Assembly (NCBI GenBank): GCA_013397115.1
Contig: VWZW01006289.1
Location: 5,069,892 to 5,133,891, forward strand
Length of the DNA: 64,000 nucleotides
Reading direction: 5' to 3'
Source of the DNA: Edolisoma coerulescens
Lineage: Eukaryota; Chordata; Aves; Passeriformes; Campephagidae
Made by a program: the position numbers and the translations under genes. Positions 26,001-37,200 of the stretch are shown here, piece by piece. Positions within the stretch are counted from its first letter, which is position 1. The number at the start of each line of letters is the position of its first letter. A model generated the notes under the pieces. That model saw only the letters and a list, made by a program, of their open reading frames with translations, ran no database searches and was not told the DNA's origin.

Positions 26001-27505
26001 CACTACACAATTTGGTGGAATATTACTGCTCAAAGTGATGCAGAGCTTATCCTGTTAAAGATGTCACATGAGGAGCGCTCAATTGAAGTCGTCTGAGCAT
26101 AATCAGCTTCAACATCGTGTTGAGGGTAAAGTTTTCTAATCATTGCTTAGTGCTGTTCAGTGTCTCCTTTGCTGCTGAGCTCTGGCTGCACAGACCACCC
26201 CTGAAGAAGATGAAACATGAGGCATCACTAACACTGACACCTCACGTCTCTCACCGCAGCTCCACCTATCCCTCCTCACGCCATCCCCCTGTCATCTCTC
26301 GGCAAATCCAGCAGGGGAGCACATGGATGGGTTTGCCGGCACAGGAACAGGGTTGTTGCTTGATTACAGCCATTCTGCTGTACCTTGGAGCAGCAGGGAC
26401 ATCCATGTAACAGTCCTCAGCAGGCTTCCTCACAGCCAATGTAAGCAAACTTCTGCTAAATCCTATTCAGGCAGGAGCTCCTCTGGTGCATCAGTTAAGA
26501 CTTTTGTTCCTCCTTCCCTGTTTAACTTTCAACTTTGTTCTGGTTGATGTCACACTTTAGGAAAGACTCAAATGCAAAATCATGTAGTAGCACCCTTCAA
26601 ATATGGAGTCCTGGTACTCAGTGCATCTGTTCACATCCCAGTGAAAGAAAACTACTGGTCTTAAACACAGGCCAGTCTCCCCTTTTCCTCATGCTCTGTT
26701 CCTTTGATAGCCAGAAGGAATTGCATCTACTAGGTTTAAACAGTATTACGAATGGGGAACCACACAATTCAATTGTATGGGAACATCGCCATCATGCCTG
26801 GTCCTCACATCAGCATCGTCAGACAGGTTGTGTGCCCATAGGAAGTGCTGCTTTTCAGAATTCCTGTGTTATCTTCAACATTTCATTTGACTTTTGGATC
26901 ACCCAAAACTGTACTGCCCTGTGACCAAAAGAACTCTTTGGAGAAGCTCCCTTCGCTAGAGTACTGAAGGCCAAAGGAAGTGCCACAAGTTGTGCAATCT
27001 TCCTGAAATACAAAAATAAATTGAACATTGAGGCATTCAATTTTTGTGAACTATATCACATTATCCTCTTACAGTAGGGAAATAGTTACACAGCTTTTTA
27101 TATTGCATTATTTGTGTCTCATCCAATAAACTATGCCTGGGCCAAATGCCACCGACTTGAATTAAAAAAAAAGAAGAGCACAGTCATTAATTTCACTGTG
27201 AGTATTAGCTGAAAATATAGGGTATTCTTCTGTCTTTAATAACCAAATATTTAAGAAATAAATACCTATATACAAAATAAAAATTAGTGTGAAGAAGTGA
27301 TAATTAAGACTCATGTTGGGTATAACTAAGTATTAGAGTCTTCTGGTGCGAGCAATTGCTCATAACACAATCTTACCAGCTGCAGCTGGTATGAGTGTGT
27401 GAGGATATAACTCTGTCTCTGCGCTGAAAAATTGTTTGAAATAATAGACAGGGTAAAAGAATGAGTATTAGGCAATAAGTTCTGGACAGCAGGATACATT
27501 AAGCT
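23099..27505. other. Unique stretch without a recognised gene
   Basis: No gene is recognised. The part at about 24,950-25,140 is even in composition, free of repeats and rich in short transcription-factor-like words, so it could be a conserved noncoding element. The 26,040-26,930 part is GC-richer and contains the longest open frame of the window (about 129 codons, plus strand, 26,535-26,924). Its translation shows no family pattern and overlaps other frames. Confidence 0.6.
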
Positions 27506-27572
27506 TAGGAGTAGTCTGCCATGAAAAATGCTGGAAGTCACCTGAGAAATTTAAAATAAAATTGGTTAAAGT
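27506..27572 (+). mobile_element. Old CR1 3' fragment
   Basis: A block reading aggagtagtctgccatgaaa, then gctggaagtca, then gaaatttaaaataaaattgg and ttaaag parallels the CR1 segment gaatagtctgcc...gtggaagccacatcactggaagtatttaaaatgagattggataaagc. The similarity covers about 65 bases and may extend upstream to about 27,440. It is probably an ancient, degraded copy. Chance resemblance is possible. Confidence 0.45.
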
Positions 27573-30181
27573 ACCCAAAACTGAATGCTGGGAAATGATT
27601 CAACATTGGCAAGGAAGGAGAATAGCAGGTCATATTTTAAGGAAGGCATTAATAAGCCCTTTCTAAAATGTCAGGTTTTTGAAAGCTGATATTCCATTAA
27701 ACTAACATATTGCTAATTACTCTTGATTTGGAATTCTGTTATGCATTTCTTCTGGTGATTTTCCCTCCCAAAATTAAAAGCAAGCAGGAAAAGGATGTAA
27801 TTTTTAGTGACAGTTTTTGAACATTTGGCTGATTCGCCTCTTGTGTCTGCTTCTAGCACTCATGCTGATATCATGTGCTCAGCTTTTCCCTGAAAACGCA
27901 ATTTAATCAAGTGGAAGGTGGTGTTTAAGAAAAATTCTAGATGAAGAAATTGATCATGATGAAACAACCTCTACAAAGTTCAAAATCTACAGATGGTCTA
28001 AACCTGATTTTAGTTGGTTTCCTTTCATTATAAATGCATTTGTCTTCTGTCACTGCTTCTTCTATGGACAAGAAGATTTTACTTAAATTCACTCACAGGG
28101 AGAAGGTAATATGACAAGTTCTATATCATAATAATTTGTCTATATTGGTAACAGTAATGTAAACATTATACACACCAATTATTTTTCATGATCATGATGG
28201 CATAACTGAAAAAAAAAAACAACCAAAATTTTGAATATGTCAGACTGTTTCGATTTTATCCTGAATTAATAGAGATAATCTGCTTTTACTGTAGAGATAT
28301 TAACTTGACTGAGTAATTTACAAACAAGGAGCTCCTTTCCCACTTTATGTTAACTCTTTATAAACCAGATACATGCTGATCTCCTCACTTGAAACTCCTC
28401 TAAGAAATAAGAAATAAGCAGCCACTGATGTCTAACATCTATTTTATAAATACTATAGAAAGACATCTTAAATTTGAAAAACAGAGATCTGAAGAAAATA
28501 CTGAATTGTTTTTCTCTTCTGCTTTTCAGAAAATATCACTCTTTTTGTTTTTAATTGAGATACAGTCTTTTTAAGCAAAACATTTTGCATTTGAAATATA
28601 ATATAACTATTAAACTATTATCCTAAACTTTGTCTAGTTTCCTTGAACAACATTAAAATACTTCCCTTTAAATTTAAGTGAGTGTCTTCATCCATAAATG
28701 CCTTATTTTTGCTCTTCTTTTCACAACCACACTGTACTGGAAAAAGCACCCTGTACTGGAAATAAACAGCAAACATTTTGAATTAAAAATATGTCCTTGT
28801 GTATTAAAACAACAACAACAACAGCAGCATCTCACTCTTTTATGCTGGAATAAATTAGCCCTTTAATTTAGTTTCATGAAAAAAATACAACCTCGAAGCA
28901 ATTCTCTTGTGTATAGACCAACATTAAGCCTCATACACAGGTAACAGTCAATCCATTAACCTTTGCTTTGAGCTTAACCTGTGTGTCCCTCGCATCACAG
29001 TTGTTCCTCCTTTTAATACCTTTTCCTTAATAGTTGCTCACCCACAACTGAAAAGGGCAGAGCAGCTTCTCATGACATTGACTGTGCCACTGCAATAATA
29101 AGCTTCTCTTTTCTTTTTTTCCCACCTCCTGCCTCACTATGGTGTCAGCAACCATTTTTTGGGGGGGAAGGTAATCTAAAAAGAGCTGTAGAGGCAGAGG
29201 TCATGTTAAACTGTAACGCAAATGTTATTCCTCGATTATCTAGCTGGGGTAAATGTCAACTGCTTCGGGCTAAAGCAATTGGAAAAGCAGAATGTGTGAA
29301 TCTAACAAAGGGAGAGAGAGAGACACGCACAAGGAAGGCAAGCTGGGGGAGGGGGAATTTAAACTGGGCCTAGCTTGTTGGCTGGGATGTTAAACCAACA
29401 CTCCTGCGTATCTCTTTTCTCCACTGGACAGCAGTGCCGTCAGCTGCATGTGGTCCGAGCCCAGCTTTCCTCACCCGTTCTTTTGTAATAAGTGTGTCTG
29501 TAACAGAAACTATTGTGTGCTGAGGCAGCGGCTTCAATGGCATTTAAACACTTGAGGGATCAGTGTTCGTCCCACTTACTGAAGAAATAAGTAATAAATT
29601 GTGTGGGGAAAAAAGATATATTCAGTCCTGTAGAACAATGCTACAGTTAGAAATTCTTTAATATACGGTGCACTTTGAAGAAGTAAATTATGATACAGCA
29701 TTTGTTATAGTTATACTTTATACAGCTTGAAAAAAAAACATGTTAAAATGAGCAATGTTCTTTATGAACATAAAGAGTGGGCACGCTAGTTATTATTCTC
29801 TATAAGAATATATTTTTTAGCCATCAATAAATGCATTCAGTATTGAATATCCCAGCTTCTTTTCTCAGTTTTCTATCATTATGTATCATTATTACTTGTG
29901 CCACTGATTCCTACACCAGATTACAAAATAGGCAAATAAAAATATTGAGTGCTAATATAAAGCAAATATTGGAAAGATAAATATGATGAGTAATAAATTC
30001 TGACATAGTTTCTAGGAATGCATGAAAAAACTCACCAGGTCCAGCTTTTGTGACTCACACCCTTTTTCCCCTCTGGATGTGGTGATTTCAATTTTCAATA
30101 AAGAAGGTGTTACAATTCGTACACTGAACTGGAGTGAGCAGTGTGACGGCCAATGCTGATAAATTTTGACAAGTTTAAGGA
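27573..30181. other. Unique stretch with simple repeats, no recognised gene
   Basis: The stretch contains an A9 run at about 28,208, a (CAA)n/(CAG) patch at 28,808-28,828, a G8 run at about 29,160 and a (GA)n patch at about 29,311-29,323. The region 29,020-29,560 is richer in GC and free of transposon signatures, unlike its AT-rich flanks, and could be a regulatory element. I see no coding exon. Confidence 0.6.
28808..28828. repeat. (CAA)n / CAG simple repeat
   Basis: Five to six CAA units run into two CAG units. On the plus strand this gives a short glutamine run in one frame, but there is no coding context. It is an ordinary low-complexity patch. Confidence 0.85.
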
Positions 30182-30211
30182 GTTTCTGCTTCTCAGTTAA
30201 GAAGCAGAAAC
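30182..30211. repeat. 12-bp perfect hairpin with 6-base loop
   Basis: The arms GTTTCTGCTTCT (30,182-30,193) and AGAAGCAGAAAC (30,200-30,211) are exact reverse complements around the loop CAGTTA, and weak pairing continues for a few bases outside. One strand of the stem is pyrimidine-rich and the other purine-rich. The stem is too short for a typical animal pre-microRNA (about 30 bp). No terminator or gene context applies. Confidence 0.7.
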
Positions 30212-30754
30212 CTCTGATATGATTTGCCATCACTTGTTTCAATACAAAGTTAAGTAGAGGGAATTAAAATGTCAATGGAAATTTACCATTTTAACAGTCA
30301 GGGGAAGACAATCATTCCTAAACGACCAAAACACAGTCCTCAAAGAGTACTCAGAACACTTCTGTGTCCCAAGGCCCTGAGTTCCTCTAGCAGCTGGGTG
30401 AAGGGACAGGTTTCACAGGTAATTGGTTTCCTAAACATTGCTGGTGTCCTTATTTTGGACTGAAAAGCTATTCCCAACAGCCAGAACTGCCCCTAACAGT
30501 GAGTCATAAAGTGCAATCATGCTGTAGCTTAGGAGCATTTGTATCACATATTTGTGTAGCATTGATCACACCAGGTTTATGCTATGAAAGTGTTCCGCCA
30601 GCATAGATGTGATCACAAATTCTCCAAGTCAATGCTGCTCTACTCACCGAGAGTTATTTCTGATTCAGTAGCTGGTGAATCCAGGAAAATTTTTATTTCC
30701 TTTAGCATGGCACCTATTAGACTCTATCTGTCTTCTTTACATAAGAAACTTATT

Positions 30755-31168
30755 GATAAACTGGAGAAAGTTCAGCAGAGGTCACTAAGATGCCTAAGGC
30801 TCTGCCACACTTGACCTGTGTGAAAAGACTCAGGGATCAGGCTGAAAATTAGGTCATTAAGAAGTGGGAGCCAGGTTTTTGACTGACTTGCATGGTGGGA
30901 GAACAAACGACAATGATCATAAATAAAAACAGGGGACTTCTGACTTAAGGCAAAATATTTTCATCTACAGGACATTCAAGCAGAGGAAGAGGTTGCCTAG
31001 AGGTTAACTTGAGAGGATATGCAGTCTCCCTCCTTGGAGGTTTAGGAGACTGAATAAAACCTTGGGCAACCTGGTCTGATTTCATAGCTGACCCTGCTTT
31101 GAAAAGACAGTTGAACTGGAGACCCCTGGAGGTGTCTTCCAACCTGATAATTCTACTTTGTGATTCCA
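30755..31168 (+). mobile_element. CR1 LINE 3' end
   Basis: The element is recognised by aaactggagaaagttcagca and gaggtcactaagatgccta near its start, then in order ctgaaaattaggtcattaag-like text, gcagaggaagaggttgccta, agtctccctccttggaggt, gggcaacctggtctgatttc, ggaggtgtcttccaacct and finally attctactttgtgattcc. The last two blocks are the diagnostic CR1 3' terminus. It is 5'-truncated like nearly all CR1 copies. A low-complexity AAAAC-rich patch follows within 30 bases. The sequence upstream from about 30,690 might belong to the same element but is not recognisable. Confidence 0.85.
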
Positions 31169-31198
31169 GTTTAGATTTTTGCAAAGAAGCTGTAACAG

Positions 31199-31240
31199 AA
31201 ACAAAACAAAACAAAAAACCAAACCCACAACAACCCAAAA
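31199..31240. repeat. (AAAAC)n low-complexity patch
   Basis: Three to four AAAAC/AAAAAC units grade into a CA- and A-rich tail shortly after the CR1 3' end. It may be an expanded A-rich tract linked to the insertion, but the target-site structure is not clear. Confidence 0.7.
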
Positions 31241-33638
31241 TCCTTCTGCTTTGCAATTGTGTAACCTCATCCATGAAAATAGTATGAGGAAGTCACCTCA
31301 ACAGAATATGTGGCATTTACAAAATGTCTACAACACTTACAGCTCTAAGTCCTTTCACAGAAAGGCTCCTAGATTTTCAATAGTCTTCTAGAGCTGTGTT
31401 TTATCTTTAACACATCAAAACACACTGGGAGACAAGAGACCTTGAGTGATGTTGACTTGGTGTGAGTGCTTGACTCACTGCGACACAGAGAGCGTATCTG
31501 AATATAACCAATTATTTTGTACAGCTGGAGGGCAAAGCAGACTATGATGGTGTCATGGCTGCCATCAAGGCCATGAAACCACTGGCAAACAGCCAAGTAG
31601 TATTTTTAGCAAGTGTTAAATCTGTCAAAAAATTTCTACTGAAAAAAATTTATGTTGAGATTCCACTCTGTTTCTGTGGAATGGAGAGCAATAGGAAGAA
31701 GTATGTAAGTGATAAATTCACACTTTAACTTGGGTCTGGCAGTGTGGCTTTCTGAACTCAAAATTTAACCATGATGTAAGCTTTAAAATATACTTTTATG
31801 CAATTGTTTTCTTTCCCAGATTATTGTGATAGGATGAATTGTCTAATCACTTATCTCCATTAAGCATGCCCAAAAGTTGCTTTTGGGTATCCAGATTAAG
31901 TGATGAGCTCATTTCCTGGTGGTGACAGGAGCTAACAAAACAAATATACAGAAATCCATTAGAACTAATTCACCCAAACAACTTGAGTGAATAACTCAAT
32001 GTCCTTCCCTCACTGGGGAAAGAAAGCAGTGGCTTGATGATAAAATCAAAGTTTTTTTTTAAACAAAGGAATGGGGTGTTTTTAATGATCATAATGGTAT
32101 GATGAAAAATATGCAGGACTATCTATCAGCCTTCTAATTTGTAAGTACATATGTGCATCATTAACTTAGCTCATCTAGGGTCATCCCTATGAAAATTAAT
32201 GGGTGTTTTCATATGCTTCAAGAAAGAATCACACTTGTAAAAAGCACTACTGTAGAAGAGTTAAGAAATTCAAAAGGAAAATCAGCAGTAATTGTTGGAT
32301 GTTATTTGATCTTTTCAGCCATAGACTTTTAATGGAAAAAGAAATGTAGTTTCAAAATGAATGGCACTACTTCCTTTGTATGGTAATTTGTTGCTAATTA
32401 TTTATAAAATTATTGTAATTTAGGAAAGTGTAGCTCTTGGAAACAGAAGATAGTGTGTAATGAGCTGGCTAGCATTATTAGGTCTTCCAGATTTAATATA
32501 TTTTAATTCATGAACATATCAAAAATGTGGAAGATTAAGACTAATTTCTGAAGTTTTAGAACTTTTATACTTTAAAGCTTAGGAAAATAAAACATTTTAT
32601 GGTGGTAAGAAACATGAAGAAGTGACTGTCAGAAACTATCTGTATCACTGAAAGATTCCTTTTATTTTATGACTCCTTAATTTAGAAGCAGAAGATGATA
32701 AGATGGAAAAACTAGAAGCTAAAGTTTGATGAATATTAGTGAGAAATTAGGTGCACTTTTTCTCTCTAACAAATATGCTCTAATCCAGCTAAGAGATTTG
32801 GACCTGATCTAAGAGTCACCTAGTAAAATTCTATAAACTGAATGAATCAGGATTTCTGACAGAGTAACTACAAAATTCTATTGAATTTGTGAATCAGAGG
32901 TGTGAGTAGTTGTACTTCCCCTAAGTGCAGTGAAAAAAACCTGCTTTACAAACCTAGGGGCTGAGCCTTGACATGTTTTGATGTAATATTATGAGTGAAT
33001 CCTTAAGTACAGTAATCGGCATGAAAAAGCTTGCATGCGGTAAACTGTTATCATTAGTATTGTGGACTTCACACATAGGACACCAGAAATATTTATGAAA
33101 CTCAGACATCAAAGCAGTTTCTTTTTATCTCTCTCTTCACCCAGCCCTAGTAAAGCCTAATTGAAATACAATAATTATAAATGAGCTTAGCTTCTCAATT
33201 TAATTTTCTTGTGAGTAGTTTCATTTATTTTTCTTAGGCTTTGTTAACATGTTTTAATTAAAAGATTTAACAAAGCTCAAGATACAACGTGCCATTAGGT
33301 AGAGGAACATAATGGGACGTATACACAGAGAACTGGTGAACCTCTTTTTATAAGTTTGCCTGTTGGTGCACTTGGGAGAGTAAATTTACTCATGAATCTG
33401 AGGAACACTCTCATGTAGGAAGCCAGATCCCAGAAACAGGCTCTTCCATGTCCACTTCAAGCAAAACTTGACAAAAAGAATTCTTCATCTTTACCACTAG
33501 ATCTTAATTAATTTAAACATAAATTCCACTCAGAGAGAGAGAACCTTAAACAATATTAACCACAAAAGTCATTCTTTAAAACACTTTTTCAAAGTGCCAT
33601 CTGCAAGAAAGTTGACCCCAGATTAACCAAATACTCAC
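31241..33638. other. AT-rich stretch without a recognised gene
   Basis: This is unique AT-rich sequence. A small perfect stem (CCCAAAAG at 31,869-31,876 and CTTTTGGG at 31,880-31,887, 3-base loop) is the only distinct structure I noticed. There is no gene and no transposon signature. Confidence 0.65.
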
Positions 33639-33689
33639 CAAGACTCACAGTGAAAACAGCATACAAAGTCAGCTCCTTGGCTAGAGGCA
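33639..33689 (-). CDS. Candidate 51-base exon, unknown gene
   Basis: On the minus strand a good acceptor (atttatctcctccttag) precedes 51 bases that end in CTTG followed by the donor gtgagtattt. Entered in phase 1, the frame is open and reads PLAKELTLYAVFTVSL, and it leaves in phase 1. This matches the outgoing phase of the candidate exon at 34,016-34,220, 326 bases upstream on the same strand. No family is recognised. Acceptor and donor pairs around short open segments are common in introns, and a plus-strand frame at 33,727-33,948 in the gap between the two looks just as protein-like, so the call is weak. Confidence 0.2.
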
Positions 33690-34015
33690 CTAAGGAGGAG
33701 ATAAATCATTTCAAACATCAACATCTGTGCTCTACAGCTGTCTCAGTCTTTTCAACCCCTTGCTGGAAAATATTAAAATGAAACACAGGTGTGACTTTAC
33801 TGTGAAACTCTTTATGATGTATAGGCAACAGAAGCATTTGAAGTCTTGGTTTAAGGGACCGGTTGAATTGATAAGACAATACTGGGAGACCCAACCTGAG
33901 AAGAAGCCAAAGGAGGGTCTCAGACTGCCTTTTGAAATTTCCATGTAATTATCACAGGTAAAATTTTTACAGTCAAATAACTGCTCTTACTCTGAGCAGA
34001 GAGAGAAAAACTTAC

Positions 34016-34220
34016 CACTTGTCATTACAGTTTGAACATACAATAGAACTGTCATTATAGCTCCCACAGTTTTTTGATTGATAAGATTATTTGGGATTAA
34101 ATTTCTTAAGAGCATGCACTCAATAAAAGAATAAAGGAATATGTGGTCTAAGACTAAAGAGGCAAGTTTCTCCAATTCTTCTAGCAACAACTGTCCAACA
34201 CACTCAAATTCTTGTTGTAT
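34016..34220 (-). CDS. Candidate 205-base exon, unknown gene
   Basis: On the minus strand, after the acceptor tgattttggtctag, 68 codons are open to the donor AGTG|gtaagttttt. The peptide includes LLLEELEKLASLVLDH and then IECMLLRNLIPNNLINQ, a leucine-rich, probably helical stretch with no motif I can name. The incoming phase is 0 and the outgoing phase is 1. The following candidate (33,639-33,689) accepts phase 1, giving a valine codon across the junction. Seen: splice consensus, open frame, compatible phases. Inferred: coding status. It could be a chance open segment, and third-position GC is low (about 38 percent). Confidence 0.3.
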
Positions 34221-37200
34221 CTAGACCAAAATCACACTTTAGATAGGGCACCATGAAAGAAAAACTTATGATGACAGAAATTCGAATTATTTATTCTTAT
34301 GAAAAACATAATAGCATATTCCCAGAAGGCCTCATCCTTGTGAACATTTTCTGGTTTTGATGTTCCATTAAAAAGTCTTGAATATGTAAAAATACCCATG
34401 CATTTCTCATGTTTAATTTATTCTTTGTGTGAACTTGAATTGTATGAAAAGAATTAGGCTACTGTCATGCATGACTCATTTAAAATGTGCAGAAGTACTA
34501 ATCTTTACATTTGTTAAGCATCTTTATTTATTTGAAATCATACATGCATTCCAAAGAAAAGAACAACTGCCCTTTGCCCTCATCAGTCTTTTACACATTA
34601 AAAAAAATGTATCTGAACAAGGAGACTGAAGGAATCTCCCTTCAGCCTCTGTACTCAGGATAATTTCATTTTTCAAAGTCCTACTTTGCCTCATCTGCAG
34701 TTTCAATGAAAATAGAAGCAATCTACTTGAAATTTTTGCCAGAGCGGGTGATTTCCCTGTGAAACCTTGAGCTTTCCAGGTGCATGTAAACAAAAAAAAT
34801 CAAGTAGATTTCAATTTCTCAGGTTTTTCTCATTTCCTTTGTTTTCTATTTCTCCAGAAAGTTTGGACATCAATATTTCTTTTTAATTCCATCATGATAG
34901 GCATAGAGTTCTCACTAATTTGTCAGCTGCATATATAGAAGAGTTGTGTTACTGAGAGAATGCAAGCAAAGCAAATGCTGCAATGAAGCAAAGCCAGGTG
35001 AATACAGAGAGAATACATTTTGTGTGACACAGTAGATCTCTCTGGCTCCTTTAAGCCTTTTCTGATATAGTACCAGCTAAAAAGAGTCTGCACAGGGGGT
35101 ACATGCAGAGTCAAAAATCTGAAAACCTGATAAACTTACTTTGCCTGAGAAAATGCAAAGGATGAAGGCTATATCTATAGCTGGGAAGCAAGCTGGTGAA
35201 GCCTAGTAAAAAGCCTGTTTAAACTGCAGAACCTCCACTTGTTTCTCTAAATAGATGGCAGGTGCAGTCCTGAGAAGCAACACTTGCTGCCGAAAATCTT
35301 TTTAGCTATTACAACTTATGTATGACTCCTACAAAATCCTAACATTTTATAAGTCTGTTTTCTTTGTTTAAAAAAATGGAAAAATGAAAAGAGGAATAAA
35401 CAAATCATAAAGCCCAGAGGCTTTCTGTGAGAGCTCATAATCATGAAATGCGTTTGTTTTTTTTTTATAGTCTTCAACAAGAGCAATAAAACAAACAAAC
35501 CACAGAATTATTATTCTCCATTTACCTCGTCTGGGATAGAGTCCCTGTGGCTGATTCAAAGAAACACTTCCCACCTATTTGCTCCTTGGAAAAAGCAGAG
35601 ATGATGCTTAATCTCCTTCTGTATTGACATTTGCTGTGCCTGCACTTCTGCTCTTCAGCCTGCAGCATGCCCTGCACCTTCCCTCTTGCCATGCAGAATC
35701 CTGTTTGGAAGGAGGAGTAAGTCAGAATTGATCCTGCTGCCTGTCTCGTGAAGAGCATAAAGTAGTGACATTCCCATGTAAACAGTCAGCCTCTGCACAA
35801 AGGCTCCCTTCCAGACGTGGCAAAAGTAGAAGCTCCTACAAAGCATTAAAAAATGTATGAAATTAGTCAGTAGCTAGAGAAAATGGCATGGCTAGCTGTA
35901 GTTCTCAGCTGGAAGCAGTTCAAAATCTGTCTGTTCAAAAACATGTCTGTCTTCTCCAAAATCACTCTTTAAACACTGCTAGACAGGAAAAGGAAAATAT
36001 CTTTTCTCATACTGAGATTGCTGCTGCAAATACATTTAAAACCACTTTGGCTGGAAGGAGGTTAGGTTTGAAAGAAATTCTTTAGCCTCGTGGCTGGTAC
36101 TTTCAGTCAGAAAAGCAGGGAAGGGGGAGAAAAGAGCTCACCTCTAGGTTCTGCCAGAGGACCTCTTCATGGGTTTCATGCAAGACCTTTGCAAGACCAA
36201 GCACACAACTTTTTAGAATCAGAGTTTAGAATTGGCTCTCTTAACTTGCAAGAACCTCTGCACTTCCAGCATCAAGAAAAGATCAGAGGATGAACACAGT
36301 GGGAGGGTTAGAGTACAGAGGTTGAGTTGAGGTTTTATAGTGGACTCCAGATATGGTGGACTCTGTTTGTCCAGATAAACACTGTTTTGACTTTATATTC
36401 CTAGATTGTCACATAGAAGGAACATTTGTTTGTACTGCTTTTGAAAAGAAAATATGATTTATAAATTCATGTAGTCATATTTTATTCAGATTAATGATCT
36501 TTTCAGAAAGGGTCAAGTGCCTATTACATTGTGAGGGGAGTGCTTGTGTACCAGCAGTCAAACCCTTGCTAGTAGCACTGAAGCTAAACTTAAAAAAAAA
36601 AAAAAAAAGGTAAGAAGGGGTAGCAAAAGAATTCTTTACAGAAAGTAAGGTAGCACTGAACCAATTGGATTTCACTGAGTAAGAATGTCATACAGCCAGA
36701 TTTTCAGTAATGCTCCTTGAGCATGAAATCAGTGAGGCTGCAATTCACCAGTGTCACTGGTTTTAAAGTCCTTTGGTGCTAGGGATGTGCCAGTCAGGGT
36801 GACCCAAGCTCAGTGGGTTTCCAGACTGCTCTGCTGGCCTGCAGCACCATTCACAGCAGTATTCCAAGGGTGAACCGGCTGCACCAGCGGCTCCGCTTTG
36901 AGTCCTTTTTCCTTTGGTCACTCTGAAGGAAAGATTTGTGCTTTTCTTTCCTGGACCTAAGTGCTTAAAAGAGAGAGATGGTAACTTGTACCGAGTAAGA
37001 GAGCCTGTAGCATGTCCCTGGAGGTTTTTTCTGGGAAAAAATATTTCCTTTCCCTGGTCATTCTCTTCATTCAAAACAATAATTGTCTGGGTGATTGTTC
37101 ACTGTGTACCTGAACCTGGAAGGTGGAAAATTGCATCTGTGGAAAATAAAAGGGCATCAGGTGAAAACATCTCACATATGGAGATATTTTCTCCTTCAAA

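Noticed and set aside
26535..26924. Longest open frame in the window, 129 codons, plus strand
   Set aside because: No recognisable motif, no splice or start evidence, and comparable frames occur on the other strand nearby.
33727..33948. Plus-strand open frame ending LPFEISM after an AG
   Set aside because: It looks protein-like but stands alone and lies in the gap between the two opposite-strand candidate exons. It shows how unreliable appearance alone is.
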